DNA of 24,771 bases, from NCBI GenBank assembly GCA_017501055.1, contig JAFVXP010000047.1:1-24771 (forward strand), written 5' to 3'. Every line of letters starts with the position of its first letter. Within the stretch, counting starts at the first letter, position 1. Source of the stretch: Clostridia bacterium. GTDB lineage: Bacteria; Bacillota; Clostridia; Oscillospirales; CAG-382. Made by a program: the position numbers and the translations under genes. Shown one piece after another: positions 7,201 to 15,507 of the stretch. The notes under the pieces are model-generated. The model saw only the letters and a list, made by a program, of their open reading frames with translations. It did no database searches and was not told the origin of the DNA.

Positions 7201-8055
7201 TCAGCCTATAGTATAGGTCTGCATAACGTGACGCTTGATGAGTATATAATCGTTCATATCAACAACGTCATCTTTGTTAACGTCTGTGGGGTCGTTAATG
7301 CCGTAATCAACGGCGTAAGTTCCCATAACTATTCTCTTTGCCATTGTGTAGTCGGTAAGATTAATTTCACCGTCATCGTTAACGTCGCCTGGAGTGGTTA
7401 CGGGATCATCAAAGTCTATCCAGAAGTTCTGTTCTGCGATATCGACGTTGGGATTTGCTTTCAAAATTGCAATGGCTTCTTCGGTTTCTTCCTGCGAGTT
7501 TGCTCCCTCGGGAAGTACAAGAAGATATGTAAGGCACGGGTCTTCGAAAGCGGATACCGGCTCAATGCTTGCACAGGTAACACCCGCAACGATGAAGAAA
7601 TCGCCGTCTTCGATGACTTCCGGTTCTGTGTAAAAGATTACGATTATTTCGCCGGGGATATAAGCATCGTCAGGTTCGCTGTCATCGCTAACAGGATCGT
7701 CAAAAAAATTCTCGGAGTCCTGTTCTACATAAGAAACGTTGGGGTTTGCTTTCAAACTTGCAATAGCTTCTTCGGTTTCTTCCTGCGAGTTTGCTCCCTC
7801 GGGAAGGACAAGAAGATATGTCACATCAGGATCTTCGGAAGGGCATAACGGCTCAATGCTCGAACAGGTAATACCCTCTACTATGAAATAATCACCGTCT
7901 TCAATGATTTCCGGTTCGGTTTCAAAGACCACGATTATCGCTCCGGGGATATAATAATCAGTGGGAGCCTCCTCGGTTACTGCTCCTGCGATCATAGAGA
8001 AGGGCAACAGCAATAATGCAAAAACGAGTAACGTAGATAAAAGCTTTCTTTTCAT
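7201..8055 (-). CDS. Secreted dockerin protein with two subtilase-propeptide-like modules
   Basis: A protein of 284 residues, ATG at 8055 behind GGAGG. Residues 1 to about 25 are a signal peptide. Two homologous modules follow (about 34-115 and 132-211): each starts YIPG(A/E)IIV.F, continues through VLPEGANSQEETEEAIA and ends KANPNV.(Y/I).EQ. This pattern resembles the propeptide/inhibitor I9-like domain in front of many subtilisin-like proteases (PGE.iV.F ... NPNV...E), but no protease domain is present. The modules are offset by about 97 codons and keep near-identical DNA stretches, so they arose by tandem duplication. Residues 222-284 are a dockerin with two calcium loops (DVNDDGEIN and DVNKDDVVD) and KR.VM.TY helices like those of the 752-residue protein. 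It may be a protease inhibitor or chaperone docked on a cohesin; this is inference. The protein is very acidic. Confidence 0.85.
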   Translation of the reverse strand: MKRKLLSTLLVFALLLLPFSMIAGAVTEEAPTDYYIPGAIIVVFETEPEIIEDGDYFIVEGITCSSIEPLCPSEDPDVTYLLVLPEGANSQEETEEAIASLKANPNVSYVEQDSENFFDDPVSDDSEPDDAYIPGEIIVIFYTEPEVIEDGDFFIVAGVTCASIEPVSAFEDPCLTYLLVLPEGANSQEETEEAIAILKANPNVDIAEQNFWIDFDDPVTTPGDVNDDGEINLTDYTMAKRIVMGTYAVDYGINDPTDVNKDDVVDMNDYILIKRHVMQTYTIG

Positions 8056-8072
8056 AAATAAACCTCCATTCG

Positions 8073-8113
8073 TTGTCTAATCCATTCGACAACCATAGTC
8101 TAACGCATTAGAC
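8073..8113. promoter_or_regulatory. Two matching palindromes over the -10 and start of the dockerin gene promoter
   Basis: Site B (8098-8113) is GTCTAA, CGCA, TTAGAC, with perfect 6-bp arms. Site A (8073-8092) begins TTGTCTAAT and ends ATTCGACAA, with one mismatch per arm. Their centres are 23 bp apart, close to two helical turns. B covers the -10 box and part of the spacer; A covers the predicted transcription start. This is classic repressor geometry. The regulator is not identified. Confidence 0.7.
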
Positions 8114-8125
8114 ACCGTTTGTCAA
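8097..8125 (-). promoter_or_regulatory. Promoter of the propeptide-like/dockerin gene
   Basis: The minus strand has TTGACA (8125-8120), a 17-nt spacer, and TAGACT (8102-8097). The predicted start is near 8090, about 35 nt before the ATG at 8055. The -10 box is embedded in palindrome B. Confidence 0.7.
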
Positions 8126-8172
8126 TAGGTTTTATGAAAAAATATAAAAAAAGGGTGTTGTAATCAAAAATA

Positions 8173-8194
8173 AAGAAGGTATAGCCTTCTTTTT
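8173..8194. terminator. Terminator-like hairpin between divergent genes
   Basis: AAGAAGG (8173-8179) pairs with CCTTCTT (8185-8191), followed by more T. It looks like an intrinsic terminator although neither flanking gene reads into it. It may insulate the divergent promoters or end antisense transcripts. The -35 box of pgeF begins 2 nt downstream. Confidence 0.5.
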
Positions 8195-8195
8195 G

Positions 8196-8224
8196 TTTAC
8201 TTTTCTTTTTTTATTTGATATAAT
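8196..8224 (+). promoter_or_regulatory. Promoter of the pgeF-recG-dus operon
   Basis: TTTACT (8196-8201), 17-nt spacer, TATAAT (8219-8224). The predicted start is near 8231, giving a short leader of about 24 nt before the TTG start codon. Confidence 0.65.
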
Positions 8225-8254
8225 AAAATGAATTGATATATTCGGAGGCTTGTT

Positions 8255-9067
8255 TTGCGTAACGATTTTATTTATATTGAAGGTAATGTACCGTATTATA
8301 AAAGCCGTCTTTTTGATTCTTTCGGTGTTCGCCATGCGTTTTTCACCCGTAACGGGGGAGTTAGCGAGGGTGTGTTCGATAGCCTGAACTTTGCATTGGG
8401 CGCAGGCGACATTAAGGACAGCGAAGAAAATTTAATGCAGAATTATGCAATAGCCGCAAACGTTTTCGGCCTTGAAAAGGAAGACGTTTGCCGTACCTAT
8501 CAAACTCATACCGCAACCGTCGTTTATGCCGACGAAAACGAAAGAGGACGCGGAATATCGTTCCCGAACTTCGATTACGGCGTTGACGGACTTGTTACCG
8601 ATAAAAAAGACCTTCTTCTCTCGGTGCGTACTGCCGATTGTGTTCCGATCTTGTTCTATGATACAAACGCAAATATCTGCGGTGCGGTGCACGCAGGCTG
8701 GCGTGGAGCTGTCGGCTTGATTGCGAAAAACGCCATTGAATTAATGGAAAAATTGGGCGCAAAACGTGAAAATATCCTTGCCGCAATCGGACCTTGCATC
8801 GGTGAATGCTGTTACGAGGTCGGGGGAGAGGTAAGGGACGAATTTATGAAGCTTGATAATAAATACTCTTCCTTCTTCAAGCCTCAAAACGATAAATTTA
8901 TGCTTGACCTTACGGGTGTGAACGAAGCAATTTTAATTGATATAGGCATAAAACCCGAGAATATTTCCTCTGCCGATATTTGCACAAAATGCAACGGCGA
9001 CAAATTCTTTTCCCACCGCCGAAACGGTGTAAACCGTGGAACGATGAGCTCGTTTATTTGTATTTAA
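8255..9067 (+). CDS. pgeF: Peptidoglycan editing factor / multicopper-oxidase-like YfiH family protein
   Basis: A protein of 270 residues, the usual family size. The TTG start is supported by GGAGG at 8244-8248, 6 nt upstream, and gives a normal N-terminus; no ATG lies nearby. The metal-site residues of the YfiH/YlmD/LACC1 family are present: H85 in QTHTA, C129 in RTADCVP and H146 in VHAGWRG, together with AIGPCIGECCYEVG. Family members act on purine nucleosides (phosphorolysis or deamination) in the cytosol, and the E. coli protein removes wrongly built UDP-MurNAc-L-Ser precursors. Which activity applies here cannot be read from sequence. It is the first gene of a tight operon with the SbcD-like nuclease, 10 nt upstream of it. 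Confidence 0.92.
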   Translation: MRNDFIYIEGNVPYYKSRLFDSFGVRHAFFTRNGGVSEGVFDSLNFALGAGDIKDSEENLMQNYAIAANVFGLEKEDVCRTYQTHTATVVYADENERGRGISFPNFDYGVDGLVTDKKDLLLSVRTADCVPILFYDTNANICGAVHAGWRGAVGLIAKNAIELMEKLGAKRENILAAIGPCIGECCYEVGGEVRDEFMKLDNKYSSFFKPQNDKFMLDLTGVNEAILIDIGIKPENISSADICTKCNGDKFFSHRRNGVNRGTMSSFICI

Positions 9068-9077
9068 GGAGTTTACT

Positions 9078-10208
9078 ATGATAAAAGTTTTTCACTGTGC
9101 GGATATACATCTCGATTCGCCCTTCTCGCTTTTTTCCCCCCGTGAGGCGGAAAAACGCCGTATAGAGCTTCGTGCCGCATTCACCTCGGCACTTATGTTT
9201 GCCCGTGAAAGCAAGGCAGATATATTCATAATAAGCGGTGACCTTTTCGACGGTGAATACGTGACCCGTGACACAAAGGAAATGCTGTTGCGTGAGTTTG
9301 CAAAAGCTCCCGATATGAAAATATTCATCTCCCCCGGTAACCACGACCCGTTCACCGCAGGCTCGGTTTATGAAACCACCGAATTCCCCGAAAACGTGCA
9401 TATCTTCGGTGGTGAGCGTGAATGTGTTCATCTCTCTGATCTCGGTGTTGACGTTTACGGTTTCGGATTTACTTCCAAAGACTGTATTTCAAGCCCCGTT
9501 GCAGGCTGGACGGGACTTGATAAGGATAAGATCAACATACTCGTTTGTCACGGCGATACCACATCTGCTTCCTCAACAAGCGGACCTGTTTCGAAGAACG
9601 ATATTGCGCAATCGGGCTTTGACTATATTGCTCTCGGCCATATCCATAAAGCAACGGGCTTGCTTTCCGAAAACGGTGTAAGCTACGCATACCCAGGCTG
9701 TATTGAGGGCAGAGGATTTGACGAGCTTGGATATAAGGGTGCGATGTTCGGTACTATCGAAAAGGGCAACGTGGATATGAAAAGCTACCGCTTCTCAAAA
9801 TCACGTTACGAATGGATAAGCGTTGATATATCAAACGCAACCGAAAAGCACGAAGCGCTTGAAATTATCCGTAATGCAATAAAGCCCTATTCCGAGGATA
9901 CTGCGCTCCGCTTGACCTTGAAGGGAGAGCTTAAAAATGCATTCGTTATCCTTCCCAACGAGATCGGAAAGGGCTGTGAATACCCCTATTTTATAGAAAT
10001 CATTGACGAAACAAGCCTTGCTCCCGATTTTGGCGAGCTTGAAAAGAATAATACGTTAAAGGGTATTTTCTACCGTAAGATAAGCTCCGAAATGGAACGA
10101 TACGACAGATCCTCCGAGGAATATAAGGTTCTCTCGCTTGCGCTTAAATACGGAATATCTGCGCTTGAGGACAGAAGCGTTGTTGATTATACGGGAGGTG
10201 AGCGTTAA
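9078..10208 (+). CDS. SbcD/Mre11-type metallophosphoesterase (YhaO-like DNA repair exonuclease)
   Basis: A protein of 376 residues preceded by AAGGAG. All metal-binding motifs of the calcineurin-like nuclease fold are visible in order: CADIHLDS (D9, H11), SGDLFDG (D55), GNHDP (N88-H89), CHGD and GHIHK. Length and N-terminus match B. subtilis YhaO and SbcD. It probably works with the ATPase encoded directly downstream, whose start overlaps its stop by one base (TAATG), as a nuclease-ATPase pair acting on broken or stalled DNA ends. The C-terminal third is an unremarkable capping region. The choice between SbcD proper and YhaO leans to YhaO because of the partner's architecture. Nuclease function is inferred from the family. 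Confidence 0.9.
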   Translation: MIKVFHCADIHLDSPFSLFSPREAEKRRIELRAAFTSALMFARESKADIFIISGDLFDGEYVTRDTKEMLLREFAKAPDMKIFISPGNHDPFTAGSVYETTEFPENVHIFGGERECVHLSDLGVDVYGFGFTSKDCISSPVAGWTGLDKDKINILVCHGDTTSASSTSGPVSKNDIAQSGFDYIALGHIHKATGLLSENGVSYAYPGCIEGRGFDELGYKGAMFGTIEKGNVDMKSYRFSKSRYEWISVDISNATEKHEALEIIRNAIKPYSEDTALRLTLKGELKNAFVILPNEIGKGCEYPYFIEIIDETSLAPDFGELEKNNTLKGIFYRKISSEMERYDRSSEEYKVLSLALKYGISALEDRSVVDYTGGER

Positions 10209-12403
10209 TGAACGTGACTATTGATAAGATAGAAGTCGTTTCCTTCGGCAAGCTGAAAAATGCCGTCGTTACGGCAGATTCGGGCATTAATATTCTTTCC
10301 GCACCCAACGAAAGCGGAAAGACCACGCTCGCTTCGTTCATCAAATTTGTTTTCTACGGGTTCGTTAATACAAGAGTTCAGACTATTGCCGATAACGACA
10401 GAAAGCTCTATACACCTTGGGAAGGCGAAGTTTGTGAGGGCAATATCCATATCACCGCCGACGGTGTTCAATATATCGTAAGCAGAAGATGTCCCCCTTC
10501 GGGCAAGGAGGTCTTTGATATAACCAACCGTGCAACGGGCAAAAGTGAATTTGTCGGAGCAATACCCGGCGAAGTTTTCTTTGGCGTGGGTGAGGACGTT
10601 TTCTCAAGAACCCTCTTTTTCCGTCAGTTGACTCTTCCGCAAAGCAAGGACGAGCTTCTTGCCGACAGATTGCGTAATATTGCAATAAGCGCCGACGAGC
10701 AGGTTGGAACGAAAAAGGCTTTGTCACGTCTTTCGGAAGCAAAAAACGAGCTTAAAGGCAAACTTGGAAGCGGTCTTCTTCCCAAAGCACAGAGAGAACG
10801 TGACGAGCTTGAAGAAGCAATAACCGCCTCTGCCGATATGCGACGTGAGATAGTACGTCTTAATGCAGAGATAAAAAAACGTGCAACGACCGTTGCGGAA
10901 GCGGAAAAAAAGCTCGGTTCACTCGACGCAGAACGCAGAAATATTGAAAAATATGAAGCATTGACAAGATTGCGTAATATAAAAAGACTTGAGGTTGAAG
11001 AAGAAACAGCAAGGCTTGAATATCAAAGGGTATCGTCGGGCTTGAAAAAGCAGGACGAGGGCGGTATTGAATTCAGAGAGCTTTTCTCGAAAAATACCGA
11101 ATACGTTGCCCAATGCCGTGATTTTGAAAATATAAAAAACGCCCTTAAAAATGCAGAGGACGACAGACAACAGCTTGATTTCGAAACGGCGTTCGATTCC
11201 AACGAGGGCGAGGATATAGCAGAAACCGTTAATAAATACAAAAAACTGCCCAAGCTGTTCTTCATTTCGGGCGGTATAGCCGCTGTGGGCGGATTGTTCG
11301 TCTTCTTGACCGGTGCAGTATGGGGATTGCTTGGCGTTGTGCTTGGTCTTATCCTTGCGTCTGTCGGCGGTGTTATGCTTGGCCGTCCGAATTCGATTGC
11401 CAAGGAACACGGTTACGAAACCGTCGAAGAGCTTGAAAACGCAATTAAAAACAGACCTATCATAGAAGAAAAAATCAAACAGGCAGACCTTAAAATTGCA
11501 GAATTGAAGGGTGCGTATGAAGACAGCCGTGCACGTTGCTTCAGGCTTAAAAAGGAGCTTGACGACGGCATAGGCGCATATATCGACGTTGCCGACGGCG
11601 ACTATAATTCCCAGCTTGAGCATATCCTTTCTCTTTCTGCCGAAAGCGGAGAAAAGCTTGCCGTTTGGAGATTAAAACGTGATAATCTCGAAAAGGCTCG
11701 TGACGGTATAGATATAGATTCCCTTACCGAAGAAGCAAAGGGTGCAGTTATGCCCGAAAGGGAAAAAGCAAAGGTCGATAGGGAAATAAGTTTCTATTCC
11801 TCACAGGTTGCACAGCTTTCCGACCTAAACCGCCGTGACGAGCTTGACCTTGTTTCTTATGAAGCGAAATGCGGTGATATTTCCGCTATGGTGGGCAAAC
11901 GTGATTCGCTAAACGCCCGTGTTGACGACCTTACCGTAAAGCATAAAGCTTATGAAACGGCGATGAAGTTTATAGAATCCGCCGCCGACGATATGAAAAG
12001 CATGGTCGCACCCCGTATAAGCGAGCGTGCCGACGAATATTTCTCTGCCGCAACGGGCGGAAAATACAGCTCGTTTGAGGTCGATACAAAGCTTTCGATG
12101 AGCTTCGGCGAGGATTTCCGCAGAAGCTGTGATTATCTTTCCGCAGGCACACGTGACAGCGCATATCTTTCCTTGCGTCTTGCGCTTGCCGATATTCTTT
12201 TCGGCGGCTGCGGTGTTCCGATAATGCTCGACGATGCTTTCGTTCGTATGGACGATACAAGACTTCGTATGATTTCGGGTGCGATCAGTGAGGCATCGAA
12301 AAAGCACCAGATCTTCATTCTGACTCACGGTAACCGTGAACGTGATGCTCTTGACGAAATGGGCATTGAATATACCGATATTAAGATCAAAAACATAAAT
12401 TAG
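10208..12403 (+). CDS. SbcC/Rad50-like ATPase with membrane hairpin (YhaN-like)
   Basis: A protein of 731 residues with split ABC-ATPase halves. Walker A is APNESGKTT (32-40), the signature is LSAGTRDS (644-651), Walker B is PIMLDDAF (671-678) and an H-loop His sits in LTHGNRE. Between the halves lie two coiled-coil stretches (about 195-345 and 400-590). At the apex, where Rad50 has a zinc-hook CxxC, there is instead a Gly-rich hydrophobic hairpin (about 349-392), readable as two transmembrane helices. This matches B. subtilis YhaN, although the protein is shorter than the YhaN I recall. It likely forms a membrane-attached complex with the SbcD-like nuclease encoded just upstream. The gene overlaps that partner by 1 nt and ends 10 nt before recG, which supports a DNA-repair operon. 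Confidence 0.88.
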   Translation: MNVTIDKIEVVSFGKLKNAVVTADSGINILSAPNESGKTTLASFIKFVFYGFVNTRVQTIADNDRKLYTPWEGEVCEGNIHITADGVQYIVSRRCPPSGKEVFDITNRATGKSEFVGAIPGEVFFGVGEDVFSRTLFFRQLTLPQSKDELLADRLRNIAISADEQVGTKKALSRLSEAKNELKGKLGSGLLPKAQRERDELEEAITASADMRREIVRLNAEIKKRATTVAEAEKKLGSLDAERRNIEKYEALTRLRNIKRLEVEEETARLEYQRVSSGLKKQDEGGIEFRELFSKNTEYVAQCRDFENIKNALKNAEDDRQQLDFETAFDSNEGEDIAETVNKYKKLPKLFFISGGIAAVGGLFVFLTGAVWGLLGVVLGLILASVGGVMLGRPNSIAKEHGYETVEELENAIKNRPIIEEKIKQADLKIAELKGAYEDSRARCFRLKKELDDGIGAYIDVADGDYNSQLEHILSLSAESGEKLAVWRLKRDNLEKARDGIDIDSLTEEAKGAVMPEREKAKVDREISFYSSQVAQLSDLNRRDELDLVSYEAKCGDISAMVGKRDSLNARVDDLTVKHKAYETAMKFIESAADDMKSMVAPRISERADEYFSAATGGKYSSFEVDTKLSMSFGEDFRRSCDYLSAGTRDSAYLSLRLALADILFGGCGVPIMLDDAFVRMDDTRLRMISGAISEASKKHQIFILTHGNRERDALDEMGIEYTDIKIKNIN

Positions 12404-12413
12404 GGAGAAATAA

Positions 12414-14483
12414 ATGGCTGTAAGGCTCGGTCTTGAAACTCCAATTAAATATATCAAGGGCATCGGCGAAGCAAAAAGCAATGCTTTTGCCCGTCTTGGT
12501 GTCGAGACCGTCTATGACCTTCTTTCCTTCTATCCGAGAGGGTACGAGGAAAGGGGAAAGACCGTTTCTATTTCCGATGCGTTCGACGGTGAGCTTTGCT
12601 CTGTCATAGTAACCGTGCGTGAGACCTCTGCGGTAAAAAGACTTCGCGGTAATATGACGGTGTTTCGTTCTCTGGTGGAAGACGAAAACGGTGCAATGGA
12701 ATTGGTGTTCTTCAACTGTCCTTATATTGCAAAAACGCTCTCGTCGGGAAGAAAATACCGTGTTTACGGAAGAATTAGGATAGGACATCGGGGAAAGGAA
12801 ATGGTTTCCCCAAAGCTCGAGCCGATAATCAAAGGCGTTGAACTGCCGTACTATATCCCCATATACCGTTTATCTCCGCCTTTAACGCAAAAGGCAATAT
12901 CACAAGCCGTTTTGGAGGTTCTTCCGCTTTGCGAAGCAATCCCCGAGCCGCTGCCCGAATCGGTAAGGACAAGCCACAATCTCATAAAGCAAAGCGAAGC
13001 TGTAAGGATAATGCACGTTCCGAAGGACGAAAAAGAGCTTTCTCTTGCAAGAAGGTCTATTGCATTTTCGGAATTGGCGGTATTCCGCCTTGCGCTTTGC
13101 AATATGCGTTCCAATACCGACCGGGTAAAGGCAATTCCGCTTGGACTTAAAAACGTGGGTTCGAAAAACTTTTTAGAATCACTCCCGTTCGAGCTTACTT
13201 CCGCACAAAAGCGTGCTGTTAAGGAGATCTTTTCCGACCTCGGCAAGGACAGACCTATGGCACGTCTGCTTCAGGGTGACGTAGGCAGCGGCAAGACTGC
13301 CGTTGCGGCTGCGGCAATATATCTTTGCGTAAAGAACGGCTATCAGGCGTGTATGATGGCGCCTACGGAGATTCTTGCAGCACAGCATAAAAAGACTCTT
13401 GATAAATTCCTCTCTCCCTTCGGCATAAGGACCGAGCTTTTGGTTTCGGGGCTTCCCGCCGCAGAGAAAAGAAGGGTCCGTGAAGGGATTGCAGACGGAA
13501 GCATTAACGTTGCCGTCGGAACTCATGCACTTATAACCGAAAAGACGGTATTCAATAATTGTGCGCTTGCCGTTGCAGACGAGCAACACCGCTTTGGTGT
13601 AAAGCAACGTGCAGAGCTTTTATCAAAAAGCGAAATTGACGGAAGACGTGCGCACATGCTCGTTATGTCCGCAACACCCATACCACGTTCGCTTTCGCTT
13701 ATAATCTTCGGTGATCTCGACGTTTCGCTCCTTGACGAGCTTCCTCCCGGAAGACAGAAGATAGAAACAAAGGTCGTTTCTGCAAACGATACGGAAAAGG
13801 TCTATGAATTCTTAAGAAAAGAAACCGAAACGGGAGGCCGAGGATACGTCGTCTGCTCGCTTATAGAGGAAAACGAAGAAAACTCCGACCGTAGATCCGC
13901 AGAAAGCTATTTTGCAGAGCTTTCAAACGCTGTACTTAAGGGTATCCCTATGGGACTTATGCACGGAAGAATGAAGCCTGCCGAAAAAGCAGAGGTAATG
14001 AACGATTTCGCAACGGGAAGGATAAAGGTTCTCGTTTCGACAACGGTTATCGAGGTTGGCGTTGACGTTCCCGAAGCAACTGTTATGATAATCGAAAATG
14101 CAGAATGCTTTGGCTTGTCACAGCTTCACCAGCTTCGTGGCAGAGTGGGAAGAGGCAACAAACGCTCGGTATGTGTTCTTGTAAACGGCGGTAAGGGAGA
14201 GGATTCCGCCGACAGATTAAAGATAATGCGTGATACGTCCGACGGCTTTAAGGTTGCAGAGGCAGACCTCGAACGCCGCGGCCCCGGTGATTTCTTCGGT
14301 GTCCGTCAAAGCGGTGAATTTTCGTTTGCCTGCTCGGCAATAAGCGATATGACCGTGCTTAAAGAAACCGATGCTTTGATAAAAGAGATAAGAGAAAACC
14401 CAAACGATCCCGAATACAGAACACTTTTTGATTCGGCAAAGAAATTCCTTGAAAGGACAGGCGGCGGTCTTACCGTCAACTGA
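12414..14483 (+). CDS. recG: ATP-dependent DNA helicase RecG
   Basis: A protein of 689 residues, the normal RecG length, with GGGAG upstream of the ATG. The N-terminal wedge/OB domain is seen in KYIKGIGEAK (HhH-like), FYPRGYEER and the beta-rich stretch to about residue 140. Helicase motifs are: motif I QGDVGSGKT (287-295), Ia APTEILAAQH, motif II DEQH (389-392), motif III SATPIPRS, motif V VSTTVIEVGVDVP, motif VI QLRGRVGRG, and the C-terminal TRG-type region GPGDFFGVRQSG. RecG regresses stalled replication forks and branch-migrates Holliday junctions. Placement right behind the SbcCD-like pair is consistent with a repair operon. Identification is firm. Confidence 0.97.
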   Translation: MAVRLGLETPIKYIKGIGEAKSNAFARLGVETVYDLLSFYPRGYEERGKTVSISDAFDGELCSVIVTVRETSAVKRLRGNMTVFRSLVEDENGAMELVFFNCPYIAKTLSSGRKYRVYGRIRIGHRGKEMVSPKLEPIIKGVELPYYIPIYRLSPPLTQKAISQAVLEVLPLCEAIPEPLPESVRTSHNLIKQSEAVRIMHVPKDEKELSLARRSIAFSELAVFRLALCNMRSNTDRVKAIPLGLKNVGSKNFLESLPFELTSAQKRAVKEIFSDLGKDRPMARLLQGDVGSGKTAVAAAAIYLCVKNGYQACMMAPTEILAAQHKKTLDKFLSPFGIRTELLVSGLPAAEKRRVREGIADGSINVAVGTHALITEKTVFNNCALAVADEQHRFGVKQRAELLSKSEIDGRRAHMLVMSATPIPRSLSLIIFGDLDVSLLDELPPGRQKIETKVVSANDTEKVYEFLRKETETGGRGYVVCSLIEENEENSDRRSAESYFAELSNAVLKGIPMGLMHGRMKPAEKAEVMNDFATGRIKVLVSTTVIEVGVDVPEATVMIIENAECFGLSQLHQLRGRVGRGNKRSVCVLVNGGKGEDSADRLKIMRDTSDGFKVAEADLERRGPGDFFGVRQSGEFSFACSAISDMTVLKETDALIKEIRENPNDPEYRTLFDSAKKFLERTGGGLTVN

Positions 14484-14490
14484 TTAATAT

Positions 14491-15444
14491 ATGAAGATCG
14501 GAAATACAGAATTCCCCCACGGTCTTTTTCTTGCTCCGATGGCAGGAATAACCGACCATGCGTTCCGTGCAATATGTGTTTCGTGCGGCGCAGAGGGAGT
14601 TACAAGTGAATTAATAAGCGCAAAGGGCGTTATGTACGGTGACAAAAAGACCGATGCCCTCGCAAAAATATATCCCGACGAGCGTCCTGCGGCAATACAG
14701 ATTTTCGGTAACGACCCCGAAATTATGGCAAATTCGGCAAAAAGCCTTTTAAAGTTCGAGCCGATCTATATCGACATCAATATGGGCTGTCCCGTGCCGA
14801 AGCTCGTGCGTAACGGAGAGGGAAGTGCCTTAATGCGTGACAGCGAGCTTTGCGAAAGGATAGTTTCTGCTGTTGTATCGGCTGTCGACGTGCCCGTAAC
14901 CGCAAAATTCAGAAAAAGCTGTGACGATGACGACCCCGAATCTGCAATAAAGATTGCAAAGGCTTGCGAAAACGGCGGAGCAAGCGCTGTTTTCGTTCAC
15001 GGAAGAACGAGGAATCAGATGTATTCGGGCCTTGCCGACAGGGAGATAATAAAAAAGGTCAAAAATACGGTCAATATTCCCGTTATCGGTAACGGCGACG
15101 TTACCTGCTATGACGATTTTGTTTCTATGAAGCAAGAAACTGGCTGTGACGGAGTTATGATAGGCCGTGGAGCATACGGCTCACCTTGGGTATTTTCTGA
15201 GATTCGTGCAAAGCTCGATGGAAAGGAATATACCGAACCGACAAATTCCCAAAAAAGAGAAATGCTTGTACGTCAGCTTGAAACGGTGATAAGAGATAAA
15301 GGCGAAAACGGTATACGTGAATTCCGTCATCACCTTCTTAAATACTGCAAGGGCTTTTCGGGCTCGGCAAGGTTAAGAAAGAATATTTCGCTTATAAGCA
15401 CAAGAAAATCTGCGATAGAAGCGATAAATGTGATATTTGAATAG
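14491..15444 (+). CDS. dusB: tRNA-dihydrouridine synthase (DusB type)
   Basis: A protein of 317 residues, usual for bacterial Dus. It has the FMN-binding APMAGITDHAFR near residue 15, the catalytic Cys100 in NMGCPVPK, KFRKS, HGRT and the phosphate-binding IGNGDV and MIGRGAYGSPW. Dus enzymes reduce uridines in tRNA with FMN and NADPH; the subgroup name DusB follows the usual Firmicutes annotation and is less sure than the family. The gene starts 7 nt after recG with only a weak ribosome-binding site, suggesting translational coupling. It is the last gene of the operon that starts at pgeF. The next promoter begins 4 nt after its stop, and no terminator was found between. Confidence 0.94.
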   Translation: MKIGNTEFPHGLFLAPMAGITDHAFRAICVSCGAEGVTSELISAKGVMYGDKKTDALAKIYPDERPAAIQIFGNDPEIMANSAKSLLKFEPIYIDINMGCPVPKLVRNGEGSALMRDSELCERIVSAVVSAVDVPVTAKFRKSCDDDDPESAIKIAKACENGGASAVFVHGRTRNQMYSGLADREIIKKVKNTVNIPVIGNGDVTCYDDFVSMKQETGCDGVMIGRGAYGSPWVFSEIRAKLDGKEYTEPTNSQKREMLVRQLETVIRDKGENGIREFRHHLLKYCKGFSGSARLRKNISLISTRKSAIEAINVIFE

Positions 15445-15447
15445 ATA

Positions 15448-15476
15448 TTGACAATTAAAGTCAAATGTGCCATAAT
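15448..15476 (+). promoter_or_regulatory. Promoter of the cpsB-cpsC-cpsD module, with dyad over the -35
   Basis: TTGACA (15448-15453), 17-nt spacer, CATAAT (15471-15476). TTGAC and GTCAA (15460-15464) form an inverted repeat separated by 7 bp that includes the -35 box, a possible operator. A start near 15483 is predicted. Confidence 0.75.
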
Positions 15477-15507
15477 AAAATGAATAGATGTAATAAGGAA
15501 TGAGAAA

